64,000 nt of DNA from Vibrio splendidus (lineage in GTDB: Bacteria > Pseudomonadota > Gammaproteobacteria > Enterobacterales > Vibrionaceae). The translations under genes and the position numbers were made by a program. The stretch covers positions 1 through 64,000 of the forward strand of contig NZ_MCUN01000018.1 of NCBI RefSeq assembly GCF_002873455.1, given 5' to 3'. Below are positions 1-8,890 of the stretch, one piece after another (the stretch's first letter is position 1; each line of letters starts with the position of its first letter). The notes under the pieces were generated by a model. It had not been told where the DNA came from. It did not search any database and was given only the letters and a program-made list of their open reading frames with translations.

Positions 1-149
1 GTCGAACGACCTTGTATGCCGTAAATTGATTGGGCTTGTTTATAGGTCATGTCGCCTTTTTCAATGGCGTCTACAACCTGCAATTTAAAGCCTAGTGTGT
101 AATCACGCTGAGTGCGCTTAACGTAGTGTTTATTTGGAATGGTCATCAT
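1..149 (-). CDS. IS3-family transposase OrfA, N-terminal part (cut by window edge)
   Basis: The minus strand reads from ATG at 149 to the window edge without a stop and gives about 49 residues, including KRTQRDYTLGFKLQVVDAIE and then YKQAQSIYGIQGRS. This is the N-terminal helix-turn-helix of IS3/IS911-type OrfA, which binds the terminal inverted repeats and is normally followed by a frameshifted OrfB integrase. Two ATG codons lie together at 144-149; either could start. OrfB and the far end of the element lie outside the window, so intactness cannot be judged. Family assignment is firm; the exact IS name is not known from this piece. Confidence 0.85.
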   Translation of the reverse strand, partial: MMTIPNKHYVKRTQRDYTLGFKLQVVDAIEKGDMTYKQAQSIYGIQGRS

Positions 150-187
150 TAGTCCTCAATGTGTAAACACATTCCAGGACGGGACAA
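150..187. mobile_element. Probable terminal inverted repeat of the IS3-family element
   Basis: Just upstream of OrfA the minus strand reads TGTCCCGTCCTGGAATGTG and TTTACACATTGAGGACT before the start codon. IS3-family ends begin with TG and lie this close to OrfA, so the element probably ends near 187. The matching end is not in the window, so the boundary is an inference. Confidence 0.45.
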
Positions 188-196
188 AGAAGTATT

Positions 197-230
197 AAAA
201 GCCCCGATGTGTCTTACATCGGGGCTTTTT
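197..230. terminator. Rho-independent terminator, usable in both directions
   Basis: The arms AAAAGCCCCGATG and CATCGGGGCTTTTT form a perfect stem around a 7-base loop, with A and T tracts on the two sides. It insulates the IS end from the minus-strand gene at 393-575. Confidence 0.85.
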
Positions 231-338
231 CAATGTTGGCAACTGCATAGAATTATTTACGGGCTCATCTGAACCGGTCGTGTCTCTCTATATTTGAGAA
301 ATAATTCATTGCCAGTGCCTCGCTTACGACCGCTTTAC

Positions 339-379
339 TGGTAAGTAGCTAAGTAGCTAAGTAGGTAAGTTACCTACTA
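339..379. repeat. Tandem 8-mers running into a palindrome
   Basis: Three copies of AAGTAGCT/AAGTAGGT follow one another and end in the palindrome GTAGGTAAGTTACCTAC (361-377). The block lies just past the stop of the minus-strand gene at 393-575. The hairpin could act in transcript 3' ends, but it has no T-tract. Confidence 0.6.
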
Positions 380-392
380 AGACTTTGGCTAG

Positions 393-575
393 CTAATCGG
401 CAACAATGTCTGCGATGTCGAAAGTTGAGTCTTGTTGGCTGTTTTTAAGTTGATGATATTCGAGCTGATATTGCTCATAGCCATCAAAATAGCAGTCGCC
501 GATTTCATTGCGTGGGCAAATTTGTACATCGTCTCTTGCGACCAGTTCAGTTGAACAAGATGGGCAGTGTTTCAT
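393..575 (-). CDS. Small zinc-ribbon-like hypothetical protein (60 aa)
   Basis: The start is well supported: AGGAGG lies six bases before the ATG on the minus strand. The protein opens with CPSC (C4, C7) and has further cysteines at about 20 and 28, a spacing compatible with a small metal-binding ribbon. The rest is polar and acidic. It has no signal peptide or membrane segment. No function can be assigned; it looks like one of the short orphan proteins common in vibrios. It is transcribed in the direction of the IS end and closed by the hairpins at 339-379 and 197-230. Confidence 0.65.
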   Translation of the reverse strand: MKHCPSCSTELVARDDVQICPRNEIGDCYFDGYEQYQLEYHQLKNSQQDSTFDIADIVAD

Positions 576-754
576 AGATCCTCCTGATGGAATCCCAGTG
601 TATAACCGGCCCTATTAACTCAAACTTTTGTTTCGTTGTGATTTCACTTTTAAGTCAAGTAGCGGGTTTATTTGTCATAAACCCGCTACTTGTTGCTGTG
701 CTTGGCCACAGAAAGGAGCAGCGATATAAGGTGCTTCGAGTTCGACAATGCTGT

Positions 755-2374
755 TTATTGGATGCTACATATATTGAAGCGAGAGCGGCTACCTCCACCT
801 AACATTTTTACATTCTCTTTGTTACTAAGTGCCTTCCAGGCAGTACTTTCTGCCGCACTGAGGTTTGAAGGTTGGTAATCTAAGTTAGCGTATCTGGATA
901 CAACCACTTGTTTATCCATGCTTTCAGATAGGCTATCGATTACATTAGTTGTCACTTTTCCATCGGAGTAGGCCATGACCAAAACTTCATTATTTTCTTC
1001 AAGCGCTGAGACTAATGTGCTTTCATTGTCTTTGCTGTATTGAACATCACTGTAACCTTGCTCTGAGCCTGCTCGTTTGCCTGAAATTGAACGATAAAGA
1101 AGGCTCTTTTTACGTTTCTTTAAGCAGCTAAGTGGGGTCTCATTCTGCTTGCTATAAATATTGACCACTTTAATATCGTTTTGAGCAGCGTATTTCAGAA
1201 TTGAACTTTGGTTTCCGAGTCCTCTGCGTGTCAGCGCTGGTGAATTTTGCAAGCTTTGAGATAAGCGTTGTTCGGTAGCATCAACGATAACAATCGCAGG
1301 TTTGTTACCTTCACTTAACGATTTCTTTAGTGCTTGTCTAACTTCGATATGTGCCATTTTTCCTTCTACAGTATCCCAGTTCGGTGCATGCTGAGGTGTT
1401 GCGGATGGTCTTGTTTCAAGCGTATATGGCTTGTAGTCGTAGTGTTCTTTCGGCCAATAAGTATTTCTTTTTGCTTTTCCCAAATCGTCAGCTAAATGAA
1501 ATTCACTCACGATCTTTTCATTTTTTAAATACGCTTTAGGTTTTTCTTGTCTTAGCGCTTTCCATTGGAAGTACATCTCTTCACGAAGGTTGATGACTGC
1601 CTGCCTGGCACTACTGATTTCTGTAACGGGATCTCGACCGTGTTCAGCATTGTTGTAGTGAGTAATTCCTGTGGTCTGATATTCATAATTTGGAATCACA
1701 TACTCTGTCGCTTTATTGGTGTCTGGGTGTCGGTGAGACAGAGGCGCATTGCCTTGAGGGACGGCACCAGAAGAGAAGTCTCTCGCGTGTATGAGCTCAT
1801 GTCCTAATGCGACAGTTTGATCAAACGGTGTCTCTGTTCCTGGAATATTGACCATCTCCGTGGTGGAGAAGTAAACCGTATTCGAGACCCCCTTACCATT
1901 AAACTGTCGCTGCCAAGCTAGCGAAGCCTTTTGTTGATCTTTAAATATAGAGGGTATCGTCTCAAAGAGTCTTCCTGGTCCTTCTGGTTCTCTTATCACA
2001 GTGACAACCGCAGCATTAGAGTGGTCGATCCCTATTGTATGTTCAATTAATGGTTCAACACCGTCGTGAGGCGCATTGACCGGAACGTAGGTAGCGATTT
2101 GTCGTAAAATTTCTCGTCCAGTTTGTGACAGCTGTAGCTTGCGGACTAACACGCTTATATCTGCAAGGTATGCGTCACTCTTTGTTTGTACGTAGAGGTT
2201 TCTAGACATGCGATAAAGTTTACCGTGGGTGTCTGAGTTGTACCCAGCAATCACTTTTACGCCGTCCGGAGCATCATAAAAGAGGCCGAATTCTGAGCCT
2301 TTTCCAGCATATACATTCATTGGGTCAACAAGCAAAAAAAGCATTGAAAGAGTTAAGATAACCTTAGTTTTCAT
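755..2374 (-). CDS. Exported M91-type (NleD/HopH-like) zinc metalloprotease, candidate toxin
   Basis: The 539-residue product starts with a signal peptide (likely cleavage after VYA at 23). Residues 191-196 read GHELIH, the HExxH zinc site, and EYQTTG at 231-236 fits the downstream Glu-containing motif of peptidase family M91. Known M91 members (NleD, HopH1, XopG) are type III effectors that cut host proteins such as MAP kinases; here a Sec signal replaces type III delivery. Residues from about 335 to 539 form an extra domain with Rossmann-like strands (AIVIVD, VLVMAYSDG). GAGGAA precedes the start. The stop of the partner gene lies 4 bases upstream of this ATG, so the two are one operon. Family call is good; target and toxicity are inferred. 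Confidence 0.75.
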   Translation of the reverse strand: MKTKVILTLSMLFLLVDPMNVYAGKGSEFGLFYDAPDGVKVIAGYNSDTHGKLYRMSRNLYVQTKSDAYLADISVLVRKLQLSQTGREILRQIATYVPVNAPHDGVEPLIEHTIGIDHSNAAVVTVIREPEGPGRLFETIPSIFKDQQKASLAWQRQFNGKGVSNTVYFSTTEMVNIPGTETPFDQTVALGHELIHARDFSSGAVPQGNAPLSHRHPDTNKATEYVIPNYEYQTTGITHYNNAEHGRDPVTEISSARQAVINLREEMYFQWKALRQEKPKAYLKNEKIVSEFHLADDLGKAKRNTYWPKEHYDYKPYTLETRPSATPQHAPNWDTVEGKMAHIEVRQALKKSLSEGNKPAIVIVDATEQRLSQSLQNSPALTRRGLGNQSSILKYAAQNDIKVVNIYSKQNETPLSCLKKRKKSLLYRSISGKRAGSEQGYSDVQYSKDNESTLVSALEENNEVLVMAYSDGKVTTNVIDSLSESMDKQVVVSRYANLDYQPSNLSAAESTAWKALSNKENVKMLGGGSRSRFNICSIQ

Positions 2375-2378
2375 TGGC

Positions 2379-4658
2379 TTATTCCTCTAATGCGATTTGT
2401 AATTCAATCCAATCTTCGAGTTCTTTGAGGAGCAGATGGTTGATATGTGGAAGCATGGTCAGTTCTTCTTGTTTAATGATTAACCCAAGCTGCCCAATTG
2501 CAGACTCGAGATCTCCTTGGCTCAACGCTATTTTTATATTCGCGAGTTGGGCCCAGAGGGCATGTGAAGATACATAGCCTACTTGTTGTTCCAGTTCATC
2601 TTGATGCTCATCGGAAAGGTAGCTCAGGTGCAGAGGGGAAAGCGTGCTGTTGAACAGTTGATGTTGACTGTTAGGCGATACATTGACTTCTGACTGCTGA
2701 TGTTGTGCGATTTGAAGGTAGAGAGAAAGATCGCCTAATAAATATTGAAGTTGGTTGGCATTCGTCGTCTTCATTGCCTTTTCAATGATGCTTTCAATAG
2801 CGCTTTGAAAATTTTGATCAAAGTTAGTGCTTGGCTGCGACATCACTTCATCGAGTATATCGGCCATTTGGGGAGCATAAAATCTAAGGTCTCCTGCAGC
2901 ATAAACGCTCGGATAGGGCACTGAATAGTTCAGTGAACGAAGATAAGACATCGATATAGCGAGCTCAAATTGAGGTTGAATGAAATGTCTAAAAATTTCG
3001 TATTGTTTGATTTGACTTAACACTCCACCGCTTGGTCGCTCTGTTAGCAGCAGTTCATACCAACGGCTAATCTGATACCAGTTTGTACGATTTTCGGGGT
3101 TTGAACCGTCGATTCCTTTGCTTTCTAGATAATTCATTAAAGACGTTTGGTAGCTAAGAATCTCGATGTCAGTTAGCAAGGATAATTGCTGCTCAAACAC
3201 CTGATTAGAGAACTGGCCGGATATGTAGGCGTCAGCTGTATTCATTAGTTGCTCTCTAAATAAGCCAGCAGGCCATCCCGAGGTCACTCTCGACGCTGTA
3301 TAATAATCGACATTAAACTCTACTCTTTTTGTTAATACTCTGGACAGCTCAGGGTCTTTTTTCGGGTGATAGGTATCGTACAATGCGCCAGAGTTTTTAC
3401 ACGCATCTATAGAAGCTTGAATACCGCCTGGGGCAATGGAAGGAACACCCCAGCAAGTTCTTGCGGGGCGAACTTCTACAGTTGCTGTTCTGAGTTGTTC
3501 CTCGCTCAGGTAATCGATATCCCACATTTCTTTGGCATACTCTCTCAGACCGCTTTGTCGCGCTTGGATCTGCAAGTTGCTTCGGTTGATCGTGCTATGG
3601 GTGATCATGTTAAAAACGTGGGGTTTTGCCCTGTCGTTTACTCGCTTGATTAAGTTTTGTCGGTGCTCGGCTAGCCGACGTAAAGCAATGTCGACAAGTT
3701 CTCTTTTCTTTGTGTGTATCGCCAAAGCAAGTTCGTGATACTCATTAGCATTCAATTTATTAATGAGATCATCAATTCGATCTGGTCCATGATTGCGAAC
3801 GCAGCTTTTGAGTTCTGCCTGTGGTTTAAATCGGCCTTGGCATAAAGGTTTGTATAAGCTTGAATCAACAAAGACGTGTCCTAGCGATTTTAATAGCTCT
3901 AGGTCGATTCGTGCCATTTGCTTAGATATCTGCCTGTCATACGCTGAAGCTAACCGGCGATACTCAGCGTCGGCTTCAAGAAGTAGGTGATCGATATACA
4001 TTGAGGCAGAGTGCTTCACATGATTGTCGTATTTATTAATCAGTGAGATTGCATCTTGTTTTTTATGATGGAAACGAGAAAATTTTGATGAGTGGTTGGT
4101 AAACACGTAGTGCGATTGGTTTTCAAATTCGGTGATTTTTTCTTTGGCTGCGAAGTACTTAATGTCATTCGATAATAGGTTTAGCTCATCACCAACTAGA
4201 GGAATGAGAGAGAAAATAGAAGCCGCTTTGTCGAGTCGAGTAGAGGATTCCTCAGAAAATGTTTGGACCATGTTGTCAACCCAAAAGCCAACTGCGACTG
4301 CATCTCCGATTGGCCCTAAGACTTCCAACGTCGAAGAACCAGCCTGACCTAGTCGGTTTATTAGGCCTTCTTGGCTTAACGAGCTTTCGAATGTCTGCGG
4401 GACATTAGCCAACGCTTTTTCTGTTTGTGGCCATGCTGATGCGAAAGATTGCGCGTGCCCACTGTGTTCAAGTTCGCCTAACGCAGTACCAAAATCTGGC
4501 TCTGCATAAAGCTCATTTTGAGACCATAAAGAAGCACGGTCATTGTTTATTGTGTCTAGTGATTGGGTATCCTGAACTCCGTCGCTTAAGCAAAGTGCGG
4601 CTGATAAAGGACTATATACGATAGCTGTGAGCCACCATAAATCGTTTTTCTTGGTCAT
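2379..4658 (-). CDS. Exported 759-aa partner protein with a translocation-like hydrophobic hairpin
   Basis: This is the first gene of the two-gene operon with the M91 protease. I start it at the ATG at 4658; a TTG two codons earlier is possible, and neither has a clear ribosome site. The N-terminus is a signal peptide (LWWLTAIVYSPLSAALC). Residues about 110-163 hold two glycine-rich hydrophobic segments (GPIGDAVAVGFWVDNMV and SIFSLIPLVGDELNLLSN) joined by a charged turn, a pattern found in membrane-insertion parts of several bacterial AB toxins. The remaining 600 residues are mostly helical and polar, with few cysteines. I do not recognise a named family. Its position suggests a binding/translocation subunit for the protease, which is inference. 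Confidence 0.6.
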   Translation of the reverse strand: MTKKNDLWWLTAIVYSPLSAALCLSDGVQDTQSLDTINNDRASLWSQNELYAEPDFGTALGELEHSGHAQSFASAWPQTEKALANVPQTFESSLSQEGLINRLGQAGSSTLEVLGPIGDAVAVGFWVDNMVQTFSEESSTRLDKAASIFSLIPLVGDELNLLSNDIKYFAAKEKITEFENQSHYVFTNHSSKFSRFHHKKQDAISLINKYDNHVKHSASMYIDHLLLEADAEYRRLASAYDRQISKQMARIDLELLKSLGHVFVDSSLYKPLCQGRFKPQAELKSCVRNHGPDRIDDLINKLNANEYHELALAIHTKKRELVDIALRRLAEHRQNLIKRVNDRAKPHVFNMITHSTINRSNLQIQARQSGLREYAKEMWDIDYLSEEQLRTATVEVRPARTCWGVPSIAPGGIQASIDACKNSGALYDTYHPKKDPELSRVLTKRVEFNVDYYTASRVTSGWPAGLFREQLMNTADAYISGQFSNQVFEQQLSLLTDIEILSYQTSLMNYLESKGIDGSNPENRTNWYQISRWYELLLTERPSGGVLSQIKQYEIFRHFIQPQFELAISMSYLRSLNYSVPYPSVYAAGDLRFYAPQMADILDEVMSQPSTNFDQNFQSAIESIIEKAMKTTNANQLQYLLGDLSLYLQIAQHQQSEVNVSPNSQHQLFNSTLSPLHLSYLSDEHQDELEQQVGYVSSHALWAQLANIKIALSQGDLESAIGQLGLIIKQEELTMLPHINHLLLKELEDWIELQIALEE

Positions 4659-4790
4659 ATTCAAATACTAGTTTTTTTATCGCAGTTAGATGAATAGCAC
4701 TCTTCGATTAGCTTTTTACTGACAACAAAGAGATCAGTGTAGGCATAAGTGGCGAATAGGTGCTTTGGCTTTCTTTGGGTTTGTCATCAA

Positions 4791-4822
4791 CAAAAAAGCT
4801 CACCACCAGAGTGATGAGCTTA
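4791..4822 (-). terminator. Terminator after the aerolysin-type gene
   Basis: On the minus strand AAGCTCATCAC pairs with GTGGTGAGCTT (one G-T pair), followed by TTTTTTG. It separates the aerolysin gene from the protease operon, which must therefore have its own promoter within 4659-4790. Confidence 0.85.
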
Positions 4823-4845
4823 GATAGGGGGAAATGTGAGTTTGT

Positions 4846-6318
4846 TTACTGCTGTACAGGGTTAATCATAAGTTCAGCATCTTCATATCCCAGCTGTGCG
4901 AGGGTTTCAGAATCAAAGTCAGTAACCACCTGAACATCGCCGGCATAATAGGTTTTATGATTATTCAGTGCGGTCATCGCATCGAATGAACCTACAGAGT
5001 GCTGTTCACCGATATCGATCAGGCCTGAATATTGAGACTCAGCACTGAATTGACCTGATACGTGAGTGTAAAACGGACGTAAGCTAGCTCCTGCGGCATA
5101 TTGCATGCTGCTCAATCCATTGGTGTTGATTGCCCAACTCCAATCCCACCATTTCATTTCTCCAGGAATATAACGGTGATCCCATTGGTAACGGATATTC
5201 GCTTGTTCTTCAGTGTTGGTTCCCATTGTGAAGGTGTGAGAAATCGTCGGACGATTTGTCGGATGACTGCTGAGCGCGTTTCCGCTATGACGAAGGAAAC
5301 CAGTAAAGTTAACGTTGTAACTCATGTTGGCTTTGATGCGGTAAGGATAAGAGATGGTAGAGCGTAAGAACTCTACTTGAAAGGGCAGTACTGATTTCGC
5401 AGGAACCGTAATGATAGCTTGCAGTTCGCTCAGTTCAGAACGAGATCCATTATTGGTATCAGAAAAACGCTGTTCTTGCTCTAAAAGTACTCGTACTTCC
5501 GTTTTACCAACTTGTGGCCATTTAAAGTTATCAGAAAGGAGCACCGAATCGGCAAGATCAAAGCTATTGGTTTTTTGCCAACGAGTTGATTGCTCAAACT
5601 CAAGGTCAACGATGATCTGCTTAGGCTTATTACTTTCATTAATTGCGTAGGCAGAAACGGTTTTAATCAGTTCCTGAGCTGGCTCTAAAATCGTGCCGTG
5701 CGAAAATACTTCGCTGTCTAGGGTGTAAGAGAAATTATCGACTGTGATTGTCGTTTTCTCATTACAACGCATGCCACTGCAGTTCCCGTCGTTATTCCCT
5801 TTTATCTCCCAACCGTCGTTGAGCTGTTTAATTGACATGTCTTGACCGACATAACGGGCGTTGTTACCACCTACCCATGCAAAACCAAGATTGTGAGCTA
5901 AGTAACTTAGTGGCCTGATAAAGTTTCCGTTGTCGTTGACTAAAGCGCTTTGAACCTCAAGGTTGTCGCTCTCTTGAATAGCTTGTTCATCGTAATAAGG
6001 GAGGCCCGCATCTGGCGAGTTTGGATAGCACCAAGTGTTGTCATTTGCTTGCCCTTGTTTGATGAGTCCGTGATAGCCAGAGCCCATAATCTCCCAATTG
6101 TCCTGAAGGCCGACAATGTCCCACACGTTCATGCGAGAAATAAGAGCCGTTTTATGTTCTTGAGCCTCAAACTTATTAAGTGGGCGATAGTCTGAACGAC
6201 AACTATCGTCACCGAGTTTATCTAAGACGACCTGGTCAGAGTAAATCTTTGAATGAGCCGTAAAAGCTATTAAAGAGAGGGCAGCGCTGAATAGTATGGT
6301 TTTACTGACGTTAAGCAT
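4846..6318 (-). CDS. aerA: Aerolysin-family pore-forming toxin precursor
   Basis: The product (490 aa from the ATG at 6318, which has AGGAAA 8 bases upstream; a start 7 codons earlier lacks a site) follows Aeromonas aerolysin over its whole length. Recognisable blocks are WDIVGLQDNWEIMGSGYHG, NTWCYPN, YLAHNLGFAWVGGNNARYVG, WEIKGNNDGNC, then TISYPYRIKANMSYNVNFTG and RYIPGEMKWWDWSWAINTNG. A signal peptide ends near TAHS (about residue 23). Aerolysins are secreted as soluble dimers, bind GPI-anchored proteins, and form heptameric beta-barrel pores after proteolytic removal of a C-terminal peptide. All core regions are present, so it should be functional. It sits beside the M91 operon, on the same strand. 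Confidence 0.95.
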   Translation of the reverse strand: MLNVSKTILFSAALSLIAFTAHSKIYSDQVVLDKLGDDSCRSDYRPLNKFEAQEHKTALISRMNVWDIVGLQDNWEIMGSGYHGLIKQGQANDNTWCYPNSPDAGLPYYDEQAIQESDNLEVQSALVNDNGNFIRPLSYLAHNLGFAWVGGNNARYVGQDMSIKQLNDGWEIKGNNDGNCSGMRCNEKTTITVDNFSYTLDSEVFSHGTILEPAQELIKTVSAYAINESNKPKQIIVDLEFEQSTRWQKTNSFDLADSVLLSDNFKWPQVGKTEVRVLLEQEQRFSDTNNGSRSELSELQAIITVPAKSVLPFQVEFLRSTISYPYRIKANMSYNVNFTGFLRHSGNALSSHPTNRPTISHTFTMGTNTEEQANIRYQWDHRYIPGEMKWWDWSWAINTNGLSSMQYAAGASLRPFYTHVSGQFSAESQYSGLIDIGEQHSVGSFDAMTALNNHKTYYAGDVQVVTDFDSETLAQLGYEDAELMINPVQQ

Positions 6319-6744
6319 GAATAATTTCCTAAATGCCATTTTCTGGCTATTTTTATTTGAAGCGATTGTTAGATTATATTTATATTATTTTGAAGCCGAG
6401 AGCCCCTAGCGGTGTGTACTCTGTCATATAAAACAATGCCAAAAATACTGAATTAAATTGAAATAAATTCCTTATTATTATCAGTTGGTTACAGTAATGG
6501 TTTTATTATTTTATTGATGGATATCTATGTAGGTGTTCATTCGGTATAAAGGCTTACTTAAACCCTAAATAGATAAGAGGTTGGAGATAAAAAATGAAGG
6601 GCAGTGAGAGGGTAAGATAGAAGTACTTTGCAGTTACTTTGAACTAAAAAATGCAACAAACAACCGTTCGATTGCTGCTGCATTTTGTTTGTAAACTGGA
6701 GCTAACTTAGCTGCCGATAATCTTCTGAGCTTCCAAGCAAGTGA
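6319..6744. other. 426-base intergenic region, aerolysin gene promoter side
   Basis: AT-rich stretch holding the upstream region of the aerolysin-type gene and, at 6645-6690, the terminator of the YdcF-like gene. I see no further open frame with a ribosome site and no clear palindromic operator. Confidence 0.5.
6645..6690 (-). terminator. Terminator after the YdcF-like gene
   Basis: AAAATGCA (6647-6654) pairs with TGCATTTT (6679-6686) over a 24-base loop, and the minus strand continues into TTTTTTAG. Confidence 0.65.
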
Positions 6745-7506
6745 TTAAGCATCGCCTGGCTTTTCTCGCTTACTGTTCCAACCCATAAAGTTGTAGATGT
6801 TGTAACGAGCAAAGCCTATCTGTTCATGCAAAGCAAAATCTGTGACCGCAAAGTTGTACCATAGTGGCAGCCATGAAACTTGAGCCGCCATATAATCGGC
6901 TCTAACTGGAGTAACATTTAAGCCGAAGTGGTTGAAGTAGAGCTCGCTGCGACGAATATGCAGACCAGATGAAACTAACACAATGTTATCGAATTTATGA
7001 TGCTTCATTAGGTCACTAGTAAGCTGTGCATTCTTCCAAGTGTTTACGCTATTTGGCTCTTGAATGATGTCACGCATCGGAACGCCAAGTCTCAGCAATT
7101 GTTGTTGATAAACTTCTGCTTCGGTGACACCGTTATTTTGTGCATCGCCACCACTGATGATCACTTTGCACGTGGTTTGTATTTTTGCACAATCTTTATA
7201 TTGGCTTGCTGTTTCGCTGATTCGGCCAAAAGAGAAAAAGGCGGGTTCGAACTCTTGCGTGCTTTTAATTAACTGCGTTCCCGCACCCAGAAGAACAATG
7301 GCGTTATTGTCAGACCACTGGATATCAGGCTTATTTTCGTAATCGGCTTGTAGGTCGTTCAGTAAATAACGAGGAATTAAACCTGAGCCAATCAACGCAA
7401 ATGACGATATAAGAACCAGAGATAAAAACAGAGAGGTTTTTCGCCACTGAAGTAAACGTGTAAAGCCAACGAATAGCAGAAGAAGTAATAATATAATAAA
7501 GCTCAT
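6745..7506 (-). CDS. YdcF/SanA/ElyC-family membrane protein (DUF218)
   Basis: The 253-residue product has two N-terminal membrane helices (about 1-17 and 28-48) followed by a periplasmic DUF218 domain. Marks of the family are AIVLLGAG, VIISGGDAQNNGVTEAEVYQ, the segment EPNSVNTWKNAQLT and LVSSGLHIRRS. Members such as ElyC and SanA act in envelope integrity and peptidoglycan or lipid-carrier metabolism at low temperature; the exact reaction is unsettled. AGGAT precedes the ATG. It stands alone with its own terminator. Confidence 0.85.
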   Translation of the reverse strand: MSFIILLLLLLFVGFTRLLQWRKTSLFLSLVLISSFALIGSGLIPRYLLNDLQADYENKPDIQWSDNNAIVLLGAGTQLIKSTQEFEPAFFSFGRISETASQYKDCAKIQTTCKVIISGGDAQNNGVTEAEVYQQQLLRLGVPMRDIIQEPNSVNTWKNAQLTSDLMKHHKFDNIVLVSSGLHIRRSELYFNHFGLNVTPVRADYMAAQVSWLPLWYNFAVTDFALHEQIGFARYNIYNFMGWNSKREKPGDA

Positions 7507-7873
7507 GAGGATCCTGTTATCGAACTGGTGCCAAGATGATGTGACATACTGAAGCGGTGCATCATATATCAGTTATGTTAATCATTCATAGATAACTCAT
7601 TGTATTATTGAACAAATGCACGATTTCTTTCTATCAAGAACAATCATCGATGAGAGCATTCGAAAAAATCGCTTTGTTATTGTTCGATAATCCCATTCTA
7701 AATATAGGTATATAAATCAAGAAAGTTACTTAAACCTTATTTCGTGTTATTTAATTTATCTGTTCATCGGTTTTCATTTCTTCAATTCGTTAACTCAGCT
7801 CTCATATTCTTAAACTACCAAATCTTCAAGCTCTCTAATTATCAAACTCTCCAGTTTTCAAGTTCTTAAATTA
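7507..7873. other. 367-base AT-rich intergenic region with imperfect repeats
   Basis: Holds the promoter side of the YdcF-like gene. From about 7800 it is built of imperfect repeats of TCAAGYT and TTATCAA units that run into the 3' end of the LysR gene. No supported gene is seen. Confidence 0.5.
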
Positions 7874-8758
7874 TCAAGCTTTCAAGTTATCAAAGTAAGC
7901 CTGAACAAATTTAACGAACACTTGGTGTTTCTTTGCAGGATAAATAACTTGCGGATAGAAAAGGTAAATACTGTTGCCTTGTTGCTGGCATTCATCAGGC
8001 AGCACTCGCTCTAATTCTCCAAGCCCAACCTCTTTCGCAACGTAGTAACTTGCGATACGGATGATGCCACTGCCTAAAATGGCTTGTTGTTTGAGCAAGT
8101 GGTTGTCATTGCTTGAAAGCCAACCGGACACATCAATATTTGCCGATTTTAAAGGCCACTCGGTTTGGTGCAGCGTTGCTAAGCATTGATGGTCATTTAA
8201 GTCGTTGGCATTGTTGGGGCGGCCAAACTGCTCAAGATAGCCGGGAGTAGCAACCAAATCATGCTGATAACTAATCAAGTGTTTCGCCACCATGTTGTCT
8301 GGTGGGGTATTGGTTGCACGAAACGCGAGATCGATATCATCTTGGTTGAGGTTAAAGTTGGTGTAGCTGCTGTTTATCTCAAAACGGATTTCTGGATATT
8401 GCTGCCTAAACCGTTGGCAGATATCGAATAGATATACCTCAGTAAACATCTTTGGCGCAGTGAGGCGTAATAGACCTTTTACGATGTCGTGTTGCTCTGA
8501 AACGCTGCGTTCAAGCTGTAAGACTTGCGAGCGAATCGTTAAGCCTTGTTGTAACGCGCGTTCGCCTTCTTGGGTTAAACGAACACTGCGTGTGGTTCTG
8601 ACCAAAAGCGGGCATTGTAAGTCGTTTTCTAAACGTTTGATCTGCTCAGAAAGGTAGCTCTTAGAGATACCGAGCTTTTCGGCTGCCTTGGTAAAGTTGA
8701 GTTGCTGAGCAAGTTCTACAAACAGGATCAGTCGTTCAATTCTTTTGTGTTCGTTCAT
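7874..8758 (-). CDS. LysR-family transcriptional regulator
   Basis: The 294-residue protein has the LysR N-terminal winged helix (LIFVELAQQLNFTKAAEKLGISKSYLSEQIKRLE, residues about 10-45) and a C-terminal effector domain from about 90. It is divergent from the aldo/keto reductase gene across 132 bases, the usual arrangement in which the regulator controls its neighbour. An interrupted palindrome in that gap (8779-8800) fits a LysR site. The effector is unknown. The last codons lie inside an AT-rich imperfect repeat. Confidence 0.92.
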   Translation of the reverse strand: MNEHKRIERLILFVELAQQLNFTKAAEKLGISKSYLSEQIKRLENDLQCPLLVRTTRSVRLTQEGERALQQGLTIRSQVLQLERSVSEQHDIVKGLLRLTAPKMFTEVYLFDICQRFRQQYPEIRFEINSSYTNFNLNQDDIDLAFRATNTPPDNMVAKHLISYQHDLVATPGYLEQFGRPNNANDLNDHQCLATLHQTEWPLKSANIDVSGWLSSNDNHLLKQQAILGSGIIRIASYYVAKEVGLGELERVLPDECQQQGNSIYLFYPQVIYPAKKHQVFVKFVQAYFDNLKA

Positions 8759-8778
8759 TCGCGCATTCCTACTAATCT

Positions 8779-8800
8779 ATTGTTCGCCATATCAAACAAT
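8779..8800. promoter_or_regulatory. Candidate LysR operator
   Basis: ATTGTT and AACAAT are inverted around 10 bases in the divergent gap between the LysR gene and the aldo/keto reductase gene. The T-N11-A type of spacing is typical of LysR boxes. A call from symmetry and position only. Confidence 0.4.
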
Positions 8801-8890
8801 CATTTCGTAACTAGCATATTCTGTTTTTTTAAAAGAACAATATGATAGAGACATATTTCTGGTCAGCAAATCTTCTAAGCGAGAATCGAT

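Noticed and set aside
1351..1807. Plus-strand open frames of 62-80 codons inside the M91 gene
   Set aside because: They lie antisense to a well-supported coding frame, have no ribosome site and no recognisable sequence.
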